DNA of 64,000 bases from Pelecanus crispus (lineage: Eukaryota > Chordata > Aves > Pelecaniformes > Pelecanidae): the NCBI RefSeq assembly GCF_030463565.1, contig NC_134643.1, positions 211,658,583 to 211,722,582 of the forward strand, given 5' to 3'. The notes under the pieces are model-generated. The model was given only the letters and a program-made list of their open reading frames with translations, ran no database searches and had not been told where the DNA came from. Of this stretch, positions 26,547 through 38,820 are shown one piece after another. Both the position numbers and the translations under genes were made by a program. Position 1 is the first letter of the stretch. Each line of letters starts with the position of its first letter.

Positions 26547-26832
26547 CTTTTTCTCTTTCTTCTCTCTCCTCTCCTCTCCTCTCCTCTCCTCTCCTCTCCT
26601 CTCCTCTCCTCTCCTCTCCTCTCCTCTCCTCTCCTCTCCTCTCCTCTCCTCTCCTCTCCTCATCTTATCTTCTTTTCTCTTCTCTTTTCTCTTTTCTTTT
26701 CTTTTCTTTTCTTTTCTTTTCTTTTCTTTTCTTTTCTTTTCTTTTCTTTTCTTTTCTTTTCTTTTCTTTTCTTTTCTTTTCTTTTCTTTTCTTTTCTTTT
26801 CTTTTCTTTTCTTTTCTTTTCTTTTCTTTTCT
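26547..26832. repeat. Two-part pentanucleotide microsatellite (CTCCT)n-(CTTTT)n
   Basis: A block of 19 CTCCT units (26566-26660) is followed by a 30-bp mixed transition and then 28 perfect CTTTT units (26691-26830). The plus strand is all pyrimidine apart from two A bases in the transition (26662, 26667), so the minus strand is almost pure purine. The long open frames reading KKRKE or FSFLF repeats across it come from the repeat and are not proteins. Confidence 0.98.
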
Positions 26833-29800
26833 GCCACTCTGAAAGAACAAGAACTATTGGATACAGATGAAATAAAAACATTGAACAATTCCTTCCTTCT
26901 CAAAACAAACACAAAATTAATATATACAATAATAGAGACTTTATATGTAGATTTGTGTCACCCGTAGCCACTTCTGTCACCTGGATCATTGCCACCATTG
27001 TTGTTGGCTTGGGATTTATATTCAATATTGAAGGAATCCTGCGGCTATGATTTGAAATACAATTCCAAAAACATTGTGGAGTCATCTCTAGTTATATGGG
27101 GTCAAATTCACTCTGGGCGAATTCTCTTTTATAAAAGCTGTGGCATTAGAGCAGGAATCATTGTGAACCAGACTATTATGAATATTATGATGAGGATGAT
27201 TAAAGGATATGGAACCTTCTGTCTACTTTGTGTAGCAGATTTAAGTATTTCTGTGTATTTGATGACAAGTGAGTCTGATTATTCCCACACACCAACAGCC
27301 ACATTTTGGATGTCGCTCCCTGTATTCACTCTGCCCATATTTTGCTGATTTCCTTTCTAATGTGCATTGACATTCCTGTTTTGTCTGCAGAATTTGACAG
27401 CATCCATCAGGTTCTCCTCCCCAGCAGGAGCTTTACCACAGCTTCTGCCACACTACTCAAGACTTGTGTACCACACACTGGCCTAATACAGGTAAATGCG
27501 GATTTCAAGGGTGCCTTTTAGTCTCAAATGCTTTGAGGTATGCTCAGCGCTCAGTCCTAATAGTCTGTGGTTATACAGAACAACAGTGTTCACTGCTGCA
27601 ATTGTACACAAAAGTTGGCTGCCCCCAAACACCGTCATAAAGTGCAGGTTTACTTGTGCCCCTTTTGGCTGCAAAACATAGTGTTTAAAATTTTGAGGCA
27701 TGGAGCACAGCTGTCAATAGTGGCTCTGCAAAGGTCTTCATCCCTTCACAAGGCTGCAGTTCTGTTTTCCCATGAGCCTGGTAGCTACAGAAGATACTTT
27801 TTCCCCATGACAGCAAATAGGCCAGGAACAGTGGCTGGAGGAAGAAAGTCTCTGGCCTCTCCCAGTCCCCCTCTTCCCTCCCATTACCACTGCAGTTCTT
27901 GCCACCACCAAGACCTTATCACCCAGCAAAGGCAAGGACCCTGCCGCCTGATGCCCCTGTCTGGCAGAAAGCTCCAGAAGAGGACGGAGAGTCAGAGTCT
28001 TGTTCAGAAACCCTGGGCTGCTGTGGCAGCTGCAGCCGCAGCCCAGCCAGCCCCTGTCTCCCTGCCCGTCCCCACCAGCACTGGGGACACGGCACAGTCC
28101 CCGTGGGCTGCGGCTTCACCGTGCCTCACAGCCACAGCACCTCCATGGCTGTCACCGCCGCCTCCAGTGCCGACGGCGGGCAGGGGCCCTTCCCACTGCG
28201 ATGAGAAGGCCTCAGGTCCATTGCCTCCTGCCACCCTAAAACCTAGCTGCCGTGCTGTGGGTGGTGGCTACCAGCCCGTGGGGCCCTCCCAGATGTAGAG
28301 GTAGATGATCTTCCAGATAGTGGAGGTTGCTGCGTAGGAGAGGGAGGACCTTGGCAGGCGTGATGTCATGTCCTGCAAACCCCTGATGGGGCATAAAGCT
28401 TGCGTTGATCTCAGCCCCCTTGTTCTAACCCTGGCATTCTCCTGGCCGTGCCTGCGCTCCGGAGGCTGCTTGTTGATGACACCCTCATCTGGCTCTGCTC
28501 CACTGCCATGTGCAACCCATTTGGGCCACTCTCCCTGCCTGCTGCCTCCTATTACCTGATGTGCTGAAGACAATACCGTGTCTAGACCACTGCTGTCACT
28601 TATCCTAATGATAACCCTGGGACAGCTTTAGCGTTACACACTCCATACGGCCACAGAGGGGTTGTGGAGCTGCCATCTCGTGCTGAAATCTCGCCTTCCT
28701 TTGACCCTGGAGCCTTACTGCTTGTTTCCAGATGTCTGATTTGTACAGTCTTCATCACAATCAGGTTTGCCTGGGCATTGCACTAATATAAGTAAAATAT
28801 TATAAAAAATTAATTTCTCTTATAAATCCATGATTTATGGATGGGCCAGTTTACTCAAGAGTGTTGCAGCTCAAGGAGCAAACTAGACTAAGAGGGAAGC
28901 TGAATGTAAAGCAGCTACTTTCTTTCCAAGAAGAGCAACACTTTGCTTTCTGTGAAATGTGAAAGTTTAATTTTATCAATGAAAAATTCATTTTGTGCTC
29001 TGGCTCCCCTGTACGGCTTCATGTGACCTGTCGGCCTTCAGCCTTTTGCTTAAAGCATACTTCGTCACATGGGCAAGGGATATGTACTGAGGACACGTGG
29101 TTATTTTTGGGGACCATTTGCATGTCGTTCTCTGTAAAAGCACTGAGGTGCAGTTGCACCTGAAACCACCCCTACAGGTGTTGAATCAAGTTGAAATTCA
29201 GGCTCATAGGTGCACATTTAAAGAAGGTTTGTGTTCTGTTTTGTTTTGTTTTGTTTTTTTAATTTAGGCTTGTATTGGAAACCATAACTTTAACCTTGTT
29301 TTCATGTTTTCTTTTCATACTAAAATTTTATTGTACAAAGAATAAGGACTAATTTCTTTAAAAAGCAGCCAAAATGGTAGGCAGAGTGAGGAGTTTTTGA
29401 AAGAAATCTAAGGTACCCATATTTTAATATGCTTGTGGACTGAAGCCAAGCTTGTTGATTTAAACATAGTTACTTTTCTTCATACTTGAGAAATAAAATT
29501 AAACCTTAAAACTAAGCCTTCTTTTTTTAAAATTTCTATATGATGACTAGAAAAGCCTGGAAACAACAATCTGAAGAATAACCATGAGCTAATAGAAGAA
29601 AAGGATTTGTTGGCTCTTCACAAGTGCGCAGAATCCAGCAGCTGCCTCTGGGTCCACTCTTGTAGTGCACATTCCTGATGTCTGAGAGACATGCTGTTTG
29701 GACACCTAAACAAAAACTATACTTTAGTATTGTCAAAAGAGCCAAAGTGATCTAGGAAACAAGGTTATTATCTTTGAGTTGAAGCCTGTAACCGTAAATC

Positions 29801-32449
29801 AAATAACTCATTTGAAAATATTTTCCTAGAAGCTTAAATGCAGGCACCTGTTTTTGAAAAAAAATCTCTCCATGTAATTAAGAGAGGAAGCTGACGCATG
29901 GGCTTTGCTTTTGCTACTTAAACCGATTAATAGGGGAAGAAACCTGGTTAAGCTGGTGCTCTTGCTTGCTGACTAGCAGGGTTGGTTTTGATCCATGGCC
30001 TCTGGTATTTGGATTATTTGCTTTCCCCTCTCTTAATCTCTGTGGGGAAACTTTCCCTCGCTATTTAAATATTAAATCCTCGCCATACTGGAATGTCGCA
30101 GTGTACTGCATACAAACAGAGATATAAGGGCTCAGTATTTTCAGTGCAAACCAGTTTTGAGTTTCAACTCAGAAGGCCTTTGTTCATTTGCTCTGAGGAT
30201 ACACGCATGTCTTTTGCTGGGAATTTTACATGTATTTGAGCACCAAAGACCCAATAAGTACTGACGCACATCAGAATCCTTTACGTGTGTGGACTGCAGC
30301 TATGGTTTCCCTTTTCTGGCAGCAGGGCCAGGACAGACTGCAACAGCAATCGTAAGACACCAAGTTTCTGCAATTGTGATGTTTAAATACAGTTTATCTT
30401 AACAGGCTCCAGACTGAAGCCAGCCCCTTTCAGCCTATCAGATTTTTCCTCCAAAGATGTTGCAATGCCTAGCTAGAGGAGAAAGGTAGCATTATTCCAT
30501 TCTTAAAAACATTGTTTTGAAAAAAATAATCTTTCCCTAAACCTCCTTTGTAAAGTTTCATCTGCTAACTATTTGCTACATACGTAGCTCACCTTAGTCT
30601 TGGCTGACACCACGCACCGGCAGGTAGCTCTAATCCCCTGATAAATCGTCCACTGTTACGATGGGCACGTTTTCCTTGTCTCCCCTTTTTACAGGCTGGT
30701 TCCCCGCTAAGCAATGGCAGCACTTATTAAAGATAATGGTGTGATGATCTTGGTGTGATGGGGAGTAACAGAGTTTTAAAAATACCTTTGCAGAAGAGTA
30801 ATTTGATTGCTTCTTTTTGGAAGATGCATTCCACTCAGAGAAATGCCAGTGTCCTTCCAAGTGCGTGTTCCCATGGTTGCACTGGTACAGCACTGAGCCC
30901 ACTCCTGAAATGCAACTCTCCTGAGCTCCCATACACTTTAACAAAGGCTAGCAATGACACCGTGTGGGGTTCAGGCACATCTCTGGTGGAAATACGTTAG
31001 TGCTTAAGCCCCCGGACTAATCCCACAATTGTTACTGTATAGACACAATGGGAAAATCAGGCGTCTAATATGGAGTTATAAATCCAGAGATTTAGTAAAT
31101 TGCTTTTATTGCTTCTTACAGCTACTTACCAGCTTAGATTTGTTGATGTGTTCTGTGCATTGTATATACCTTCTGCAGCTTGTTGTAATGTTTATCTACT
31201 TTGTACAGAAACAGCAGAGGAAGAGCAAAAGAGGGGAAGTTTTAAAGTTACTGCTCCTTAGCAATTACTAACTTCACAGATTTAGGTATCATGCTAATTA
31301 ACTAACAAAAGGCCTTTAAACTAGAACTGACATAACAGTGCAGACAGGTTTATCACCAAACATGTGAAATCTCTTGACATGTTAATTATCATGCTACAGA
31401 TGAATTTAAAGTTGAGGGATCAATATATAATCTGCCAATCCAAGACTGCCAAAAACCAATCTGTCCCTCCAAAATAACCGCTTGCAAAGACAACTGCAAG
31501 TGCATCTAGCTCTGCAGAAAGACACTCAGATATGTTCTTAGACTATATATGCTTATGCAGAATATATCAATATCTGGCTCCATCTGGGTATCTTAAACAC
31601 AGGAATGGCGTCCTCATCTGCAGGCCTGTTGTCCCCACTTTGCTTCCTAGCAACTCTTGTTATGTAGAGATTGTGTAATATAGATTACAAAGGTAAAGCC
31701 AATCAGGAAAACCAAAAACCAGCTTTTGCTGATGAGCTAGCTGGGTGCTTATGGTTTTGTGTTTCTAGAATAATCGTTTTAGCCTAAAGCTGACATTGAT
31801 GTAGAGAGGTTTTCCTACGCTCTTCTCTGAAAGTGCATCTACATACCATCAGTTGTGTGTTTCCTTCCGAAGCACCTTTCTTTCTAATTCCCTGACAATT
31901 TCAGCCTGGGGTTCTTTACATGAGGGCGAATTCCTTTTTAAGTGCAAGTGTTGATAAATGCTGCTGGGAAAATCTGGAGAACAGGAATCTCCAAAAAATT
32001 CAACAAGAACTGCAGGAGCATATGCTAGGAGAAGTATGATGTTGGGAACACAGTCAGGTTTAGAGCCACCAGATGTAGCTACTGAATAAGGGCAACACAC
32101 AGTCTGTGGTAATTTGCAATACAGCCACCAATATAAAGATAAAAGGTGAAACTCCATGTGTTATTTACTGATAATCAAATCACTTTTACAATATAATCTT
32201 TTACAGTTGTAATAGAATCTATTAGTGAATCTTAAAAAACGTGAGAAGTTAGGAAGGCAGTTTACACATAATCTAAGTAGCAAAATATTTGTTTTCCTTT
32301 CACTTTAATTACAGGTACAGGAAATTTACACAACCAATACAAACACTAAATATGTGAAGTATTTTCATTCTTTTAATTTTACAACAAAATACATAATAAA
32401 ATAGACTTAATTATCCTAAAAAAGCTTACCAGTCAATTGACATTCATTA
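26833..32449. other. Intergenic between CEP126 and CFAP300, no gene confirmed
   Basis: The span between the microsatellite and the inferred CEP126 3' end. A GC-rich patch at 27840-28560 gives overlapping frames on both strands (up to 243 codons on plus, 101 on minus). Their composition looks like GC-driven chance or an old insert, and I recognise no protein. A minus-strand frame ending near 30630 has a plausible-looking tail (GDKENVPIVTVDDLSGD), but no supporting splice phase. Confidence 0.45.
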
Positions 32450-32469
32450 TTTGAGTTAGTGCTTTCATC

Positions 32470-32475
32470 TTTATT
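32470..32475 (-). terminator. Possible CEP126 polyadenylation signal
   Basis: TTTATT on the plus strand reads AATAAA on the minus strand, about 490 bp downstream of the candidate terminal stop codon at 32968. The hexamer is common in AT-rich DNA, so position is the only support. Confidence 0.25.
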
Positions 32476-32967
32476 TTGTTGCATCAAATAGTATATACGT
32501 TGCATATAAAGCACATAAGCTGCAATATCCTGGAGCAGATAATGTCAGTATCTCCTGCGCAATTGCAATTGATTGCTAGCTGAGGCATTCTGGTACTGCT
32601 GTGAGGCTATTGTAGTGTTCACCAAAGGGGAGGATATACATTGCTGAATATAATAAAATGGAGAATAATGAGATATACATGTATATAAACAGAATTGTGG
32701 TTATGTATAATATAACATTCAGGAAACATCATTGATGATATCATGTGATATGTTTTCCATTATATAAACAACTGTGCATCTTCATCTGGATTTAGAGGTT
32801 GGTATTACAGGGTGCAATGCAATTCACACGAATTACTGACTGAATATCCATAGTTTATTTGAATGCTCTGAAACCAGGAGAGCTGAAGCAGGTTGTTCTT
32901 TCGGTGCAGTAAAAATCTAAAATCCCATCATTTCTCATAGCAGAAGATTTCATCAAATCTCAGTTAT

Positions 32968-33099
32968 CTACACTTTCTCTGCAGCTGGGAACTTGTATGA
33001 CAGTTGTTCACTCTTATCATCAAGAAGAATTCCAAGCCAGTGCCTGAGATCTGAATGTGTATCTACAGCTGGACACCTGTTTAAATGCTTAAGTGTATA
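32968..33099 (-). CDS. Candidate CEP126 terminal exon (uncertain)
   Basis: The last secure CEP126 exon (34471-34535) ends in phase 0 at a strong GTAAGT donor, so a further exon must exist. Here a pyrimidine-rich acceptor (CTATTCTTTCCCTACAAG) is followed in phase 0 by 43 codons and a TAG stop, including DLRHWLGILLDDKSEQLSYK. An AATAAA lies about 490 bp downstream. Against it, I cannot match these residues to a CEP126 C-terminus I remember. Other phase-0 acceptors with short frames occur at about 34218 and 33673. Treat this as one of several candidates. Confidence 0.25.
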   Translation of the reverse strand, partial: YTLKHLNRCPAVDTHSDLRHWLGILLDDKSEQLSYKFPAAEKV

Positions 33100-34470
33100 C
33101 TTGTAGGGAAAGAATAGTCGTCAATGTCCATCAGAGAACTTACAGTTCCAGAAACTGGACAGCCTGAGTAATGTCTAGTGTTTATATCTTATTCATGAAA
33201 CAAAAATCTTGTAGATGAAGAATTAGTGGGAGAAACCTTTGTCACAGACCAGCCAGTCAAGAAGCCTGACTACTGAAAGCCAGGAGAATGCATTGGTGGG
33301 GGGAACAGCTTTTGGGTTTTTCTTTAAGTAGGAGAGGCTACGAAGAAAGCCCCAGAGAACATACAAGCTCAAAAATGCTTTAGTAAAACACAGTTAGATC
33401 CAATAAAGGTAGCTATGCTATATTAATTGCTGAAAAATACAAAATTTACAAGTTGTTTAGCCATAAAGAATTAAATCTGTAAGAAGGCAGAAGAGAGGAA
33501 GCTGATGTTCCAAGTCACACCTACTACTAGGATTCACAAGAAGAGAGGTAATGATGTGCTCTGTGTTCTTTTCACAGTCCCACTTCAAATCCAGGCAATC
33601 ATTTTGAATTTAGGAGCCTGGATACTTTCTGGGGTTTTTCAGTCTCAAACTCAGTAAGTGGCAAAAGCTTTCTGAAAAAAGAGTATTTTCTCTAACATTT
33701 TTGGTAACAGTTTATCCAGTAAAGTATATGAAATATGTGAAAGTATATAAAGCATGTGAAGTACACAATGATCTGTCTATATTTTTTCCTTGGTACAAAT
33801 ATATATAGTAAAGGAGGAGACTGAGAATTATATGGAATTATGAATACTAACTCCTGCATTATAAACTGAACATTTGAAAAGTAAATTTTGTATTTCAGAC
33901 ACTCATCTGCCTATTCAGTTCTTCATATTCCAGGTATCATGATTATTTTGTTTCAAACTGACAAGATCTAGAATATATGAAACAAAATACACTTATTGAA
34001 GAGAGGTAATATCTATCACTTTAAGAACATGGCATATCTGCAGGTCAGAGTAAGAATTCATTGTATTACCAATTATTTTATGCACTACCTTGCATCATGC
34101 CCCCTTTCATCTCTACGTTATTAAGAAATACAAATTAACTATGAGCTATATGTAGTTCAAATGGACCCTGCTAAATTACTCTTCCTTAAAAGTTCTTGGC
34201 ACTTCTTGGACTTTGCAAGTGTCTTCAGATTCCAAAAGGAATATGAAGCCAGAGGATGAGGCACTCTGGCATAAACTGTTAAAGCCTGTTTACAGTACCA
34301 TAAAGGTCATATGTGTATTTTTTTTTTTTTACATAAATAGAAATATTAAAATCTGGCAAGCCAGTTGAACAGATTGATGTCAATATTTTCAATTATATTT
34401 TTACTATAAAACAAGCCATAAGGTCAGTCTGTAGGAATTAAAGCTGAACATATTTAAATTAAATACTTAC

Positions 34471-34535
34471 TAAAGGGGTGATTATCTGCAAAACATTTGA
34501 AGCAGATGGGTGTCTGGTGATGGCTTCTTGAACGT
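34471..34535 (-). CDS. CEP126: CEP126 penultimate (or near-last) coding exon
   Basis: This 65-bp exon follows acceptor GCTATTTTTAG and ends before donor GTAAGT. Joined to the single A left by the preceding exon it reads NVQEAITRHPSASNVLQIIT then PL, continuing directly from the conserved NQRLQ helix. This agrees with my recollection of the mammalian C-terminal region, where a VQE-type motif follows NQRL. It ends in phase 0 after a Leu codon. Without splicing the frame would run on for three more codons (VSI) to a stop, a possible intron-retention end. Confidence 0.88.
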
Positions 34536-35127
34536 CTAAAAATAGCATAAAAGTATATCATAAATATTATGTAAACCAAATACTACAATAGAAATATGAT
34601 TCACAGTCAAATATGCAACACAAAACTTCCCAAAGATTGTGGAAATGTAGTTTAATAGCACTGTTCTTTTCCCCCTACCAACAGCTGCTGAAGTATATGC
34701 CGTATCTGTAGTTTTAAAGTTTGCAGCTAGATATTATTATCTGAACAACAAATTTAGTGTCAATAAAGAAATCTAAAGCTAGAGAAAAGAATGCCAGCTA
34801 CTCTAAGCTGCCAAAAAATATTCCAGACTTAGATTGGCTAGTGACTAACTGTTATTCATTAAAAAGACCGCTATGAAGGTAAACAGTTTTAGTCACTTAA
34901 TTTGGTAACATGTGAAAACAAAGCCAAAAAAGGGGGTTCAAAAAGGTCACGGTTTAAAAAAGCAATGTACTTACATGACATCTAAATAATTACAACACTT
35001 TACTTACTCACAGGTACATACTTACCTGTGCTGACGTGTCCTATAAGACTACCTGTAAAACTTCACAGCTTCTTATTACCAATTTTAATCCCCAAATAAT
35101 TAGGCAAGCTAATTAATTTTCTAAGAT

Positions 35128-35193
35128 ACACACATATATATGTATTACATTAATTTTCACAGTATATATATACATATTACATTAATTTTCACA
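35128..35193. repeat. 32-bp-period tandem duplication
   Basis: The 19-mer TATTACATTAATTTTCACA occurs at 35143-35161 and 35175-35193, separated by AT dinucleotide steps. This indicates a local duplication in AT-rich sequence between CEP126 exons 34471-34535 and 36978-37187. Confidence 0.9.
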
Positions 35194-36977
35194 TTTGCAG
35201 TCAGTTCACACCTATGATTCTTTCATTGTTTCTTTCATATTCCTTATGTACTTTTCTTACAGTTTGCATAGTTTTCCTTTTCACACTTTGCAAACTTCAG
35301 CTTTCTCGCTCCTAGTTCCTTTGCCCCTGTTTCTTTATTTCTCTGTTATTTATACAGCAATTTCTCTTCTATTTTCTTGTATTTCTCTTTTCATATCTAG
35401 TTTCTTAACCTGAGCCCATCATACTAAAACTACTCTCTGACAAAAGATGGAATTCTTCACTTCTATTTGCCTGGAAGCAATAACCATGAGGTATGATATA
35501 ATGAAATTCTGAACCACTGTCTGATGGGAGCAGGAATTGTAAGCTACAGCTGCAGAAATTTTCTAAGTGGTTGCAAAGATCTTTTATTCTGCTGTTGCAG
35601 TTTACAGGAAACTGAAGCCTTTTTCCTCCAAGTCAAGCAATCTACCATCTGATGTAGAAACGTATGGATACTGTGCAGGAGTCCTAGTTTAGTTTGGTTC
35701 CAGTCAATAGGGAGGTAAACGTGGGTAACCTGACCATGAAATGGTGCAGTCCACATGGAAAGTAAGTAGAATTATAAAATAAAATCAATGGACTTCCAGA
35801 AAGCAGACGCTTATAAACTCCAATAATTGGCATGTAAAATTTTATATGAAAAGAGTCCAAGAAAAACATAAAATTCAGGAGAGCTGGCAGTTCCATAAAC
35901 AGCAAAAATGGCAAGCAGAAGTTATTCCAATGATATGGAAAGCCAAGCAGTCCAGCGAAGAGACCACGTGGACTAAGGCAGAAGGTCCCTGTTGATTTCA
36001 AATACAGGATGGAGCACACAAAATGCAGAAACTATGTCAAACCAATGAGAATTTTTATGAAAGACCTGTATGATCATGGAGGTCAAAGCAAATACTAACC
36101 ATTACGTACAGTAGCAAGAGACCCAAAAAGTATGTTCTACGAATATGTTAGTTATAAAAGGATGATGAATGAAAGTGTTAGCTAACTAATCATTGGAGAG
36201 AAAAAATTATCAAGAACAAGTACAGACTTTTTCTCCACATTCTTCAGTAAAATGTCAACTGCAATGGGACAGCTCATATAAAAAGCACCAGTGTAAAGCA
36301 GGTAAGAAATTAGCCTGTCACAGAGAAAGAATAGGTTAGAGAATGCTCAGGTAAGTTTGAGATTTTTAAAATAGTTGTTCAAGTGATATTCACATAAACA
36401 TTCAGGTTTGGCTGCAGTAATCTCAGAACTGTATTTGTGATCTTTAAGAATTCACGGAGAAGAGGAACATCCTAAAAGACTAGAAGAAAGGAAATGAAAA
36501 GCCATTCATTATAAAGGGTTACATTTGCAAAAATATAGGGTGTATAATATAAAGGGTAATTATTTGCAAAAATAATTGCAAAAAAATTAGGATTGATGAA
36601 CACCGGACCAGATTCCTAAGTGAGGCTGATACATCTGTATCTGTACACTTCAAGGAACAGTTTTGACAAACATCTGTTGGAAACAACAGCTACAGTTGGG
36701 CTGAGACAGTTTCTGAAGGTGTCCTGCAGTCATATTTTGAATTACTTTTTTTAATCAAGGCAAAGTCACCACTATTTTAAATCAATCTCATTGCCTCTAA
36801 GAAAGATTTCATGATTTTGATCTCCTGTTTGCTACATTTATTAAAGAATAATATGAAGAAAATAAGAAACATATTTCTATCACAGGATTCATGTTTTTAA
36901 TCCAAATTAATCCATGACAACAAAATATAAAGTTACTTCATCACTTGATGTAGGATCCTATTTATTATCAAACTTAC

Positions 36978-37187
36978 TTTGTAGCCTTTGATTGAGATGA
37001 TCAAGAGACTGGAAAATCTTCTGTTCTTCTATGGAAAGCGCACTCATGCCTAGACACGGGGCCTTGTTAAGCAGCGGGGGCTGTCTGGCTGGTTGCACAC
37101 TTTCCATAGCTGCCAGGATTTCATCTTCTGCAACTGGTGTACTTGCTAGTTTTTCTGCCATAAGAAACTGGAGAGTGCTTTCTGAAA
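36978..37187 (-). CDS. CEP126: CEP126 coding exon, conserved C-terminal helix
   Basis: 210 bp, phase 1 in and phase 1 out, after acceptor CTGTAATCTCTTCAG and before donor GTAAGT. It reads VSESTLQFLMAEKLASTPVA and ends ALSIEEQKIFQSLDHLNQRL then Q. The SIEEQKI-QSL-LNQRL stretch is the most recognisable C-terminal motif of the family and is predicted helical. A second AG six bases further in (start 37181) could serve as an alternative acceptor removing two residues. The frame stays open upstream of the acceptor, so the exon start rests on the splice site and the phase match with the exon at 37721-37808. Confidence 0.92.
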
Positions 37188-37720
37188 CTGAAGAGATTAC
37201 AGAGGTAACTTCAAATGAGAAGTGCTCATGACATTTAAATATACTGCTTGCTTTCATGACTATAGGTCTGTGAGACACACAAAATTCACATTAAGAGATC
37301 AAAACGGTGGCAAAGCCAGGAAGCACAATGCGTCAGAAAATGACATAATTAAGATCACTAATGCATCTTACAGTTGGCACCAGCGCAAGTTCTACCGACT
37401 TGGGAAATACATAACAATAGCAAGCAATACCTGTCCATATCATACAGTTATGTATGATACATACAGCTATCATACAGTTAAATACAAACAGGAATAGAAT
37501 GAAACTTGACTGTATGTTGTAATGCATTTATAAAACCATCAATCTCATGACACATGATGCTACATCTTACGTTTTTGTGGAAAAAAAATTAAGTCTACAC
37601 AACGAACTAGAACTACTTAGAATCACTGATGCCAAAAGACACAAGTGATGTTACACAGTGGATATATTAGGTCACTACTTTATGTATAACAAAGAATTGA
37701 ACTGAGATTTGTTACTATAC

Positions 37721-37808
37721 CTTCATCAGACTTATAGGTGATATTCGTATTTTGTACCGGATCAAATGCAGATTGAACAGGACTCAGCTGGACGGTACAT
37801 AACAAATT
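37721..37808 (-). CDS. CEP126: CEP126 coding exon
   Basis: 88 bp between acceptor TATTTTTGATAG and donor GTATAG. In phase 0 it gives NLLCTVQLSPVQSAFDPVQN then TNITYKSDE and one extra base, which joins the TT of the next exon to make Val. I do not know a domain here; the segment is polar and probably disordered. The call rests on both splice sites, an open frame and exact phase agreement with both neighbours. Confidence 0.85.
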
Positions 37809-37968
37809 CTATCAAAAATATTATGAGAATATTTTAAGTGTAATTTAAGGTAACTATACTACTTTCTGAACTTTTTTATTTGTTATTCTCTATTACTAAA
37901 TGTTTTCAAGTGCAGAAATATTAGTGTATACTAATAGTCATAGTGATGTATTCTAGTTGGTTTTATTC

Positions 37969-38045
37969 TTTTCATTAGCAGTGACAGCAAGCTGACTAAG
38001 CACATTGATTCAAAATTGTGTGACACTGAACAAATCTTTGATATT
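37969..38045. repeat. 77-bp direct repeat, copy 1
   Basis: An exact match to 38821-38897, same orientation, 852 bp apart. This copy lies in the CEP126 intron downstream of exon 38110-38234. The sequence starts TTTTCATTAGCAGTGACAGC and resembles no repeat family I know. Confidence 0.97.
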
Positions 38046-38109
38046 CCTGAAACTCTTTCCATTTTGAGGATCAATAAGCTTTTTCTTTTTTACAGTATCG
38101 AATATTTAC

Positions 38110-38234
38110 CTGTGCACGATGAGTAGGCTTCCATCTTGTAGAGGCTACGTTTTGCCTTCTGCGTTCTGAAAAAGTTCTGTGTTCATTTTCATGGTTGTCA
38201 AAAATCTGCTTTTGTCTTGTAACAGGAACAAAGC
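38110..38234 (-). CDS. CEP126: CEP126 coding exon
   Basis: 125 bp, entering with one base carried from the previous exon (Gly codon) and leaving in phase 0 before donor GTAAAT. It reads FVPVTRQKQIFDNHENEHRT, then FSERRRQNVASTRWKPTHRA and Q. It is basic and polar, consistent with the disordered C-terminal half of CEP126. The acceptor is CATGTCATTTAAG; a second AG 20 bases further in would break the frame, which decides the start. The 125-bp length is not a multiple of three, so skipping it would shift the frame. Identical 77-bp repeats flank it. Confidence 0.87.
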
Positions 38235-38820
38235 CTTAAATGACATGCATACAAAAATAAACCAAAAATGTGTAAAAACATGATAAAATAGTAGTAGCAA
38301 AACTAGTAATGGTGAGCAAATGTCTCTCCCCAAATTTAGACGTTTACCTTGTGTATGTTTACATCTGATCTTGCTAAATGTATTTTCTCACAGTGAAAAG
38401 AGAGAAACAGGCATTTCTAAGGCATATTTAATTGCACGCTAGCATAGGACTATAAAATACAGATGTAGATTGTATGTGCACATTTGTAAGCAGGTTAAGT
38501 GAAGCCCCACTTTGAATCCCAGATAATAAAGACGGTCGGTACAAAGATAGAAGGTGGTCTCACCATTATAAGAGGGATAATGAACAGTGAACTATGATAT
38601 AAACAAATATCGAATAATGTGCCAAAAAGTAACGTTTTAGAAAGTAAGTTGCATTTAGAGAATAATCCTAAAGTCTAATTGTCCGACACAGTAAATACCT
38701 GTTGCCAAGATGCTTGTATTTTATATCTTAATGGATTCAAACATTTTTTAAGATTACATAGCGCCATGCAGAAAACATGTAATAGTTCACACAGTTTATT
38801 TGATTCACAGAATGCTACCA

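Noticed and set aside
26496..26912. Frames of KKRKE and FSFLF repeats
   Set aside because: They translate the pentanucleotide microsatellite in several frames and are not genes.
27567..28298. 243-codon plus-strand frame
   Set aside because: It lacks recognisable similarity or exon borders, and its composition follows the GC-rich patch. Kept only as a low-interest finding.
34427..34470. Acceptor-like TTCCTACAG at about 34427 as the start of the CEP126 terminal exon
   Set aside because: It would make an intron of only about 44 bp, too short for normal vertebrate splicing.
38110..38214. Acceptor ACAAG inside exon 38110-38234 (start about 38214)
   Set aside because: The preceding exon leaves one base, and with that phase this start meets a stop after 23 codons. 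The upstream TTTAAG acceptor keeps the frame open.
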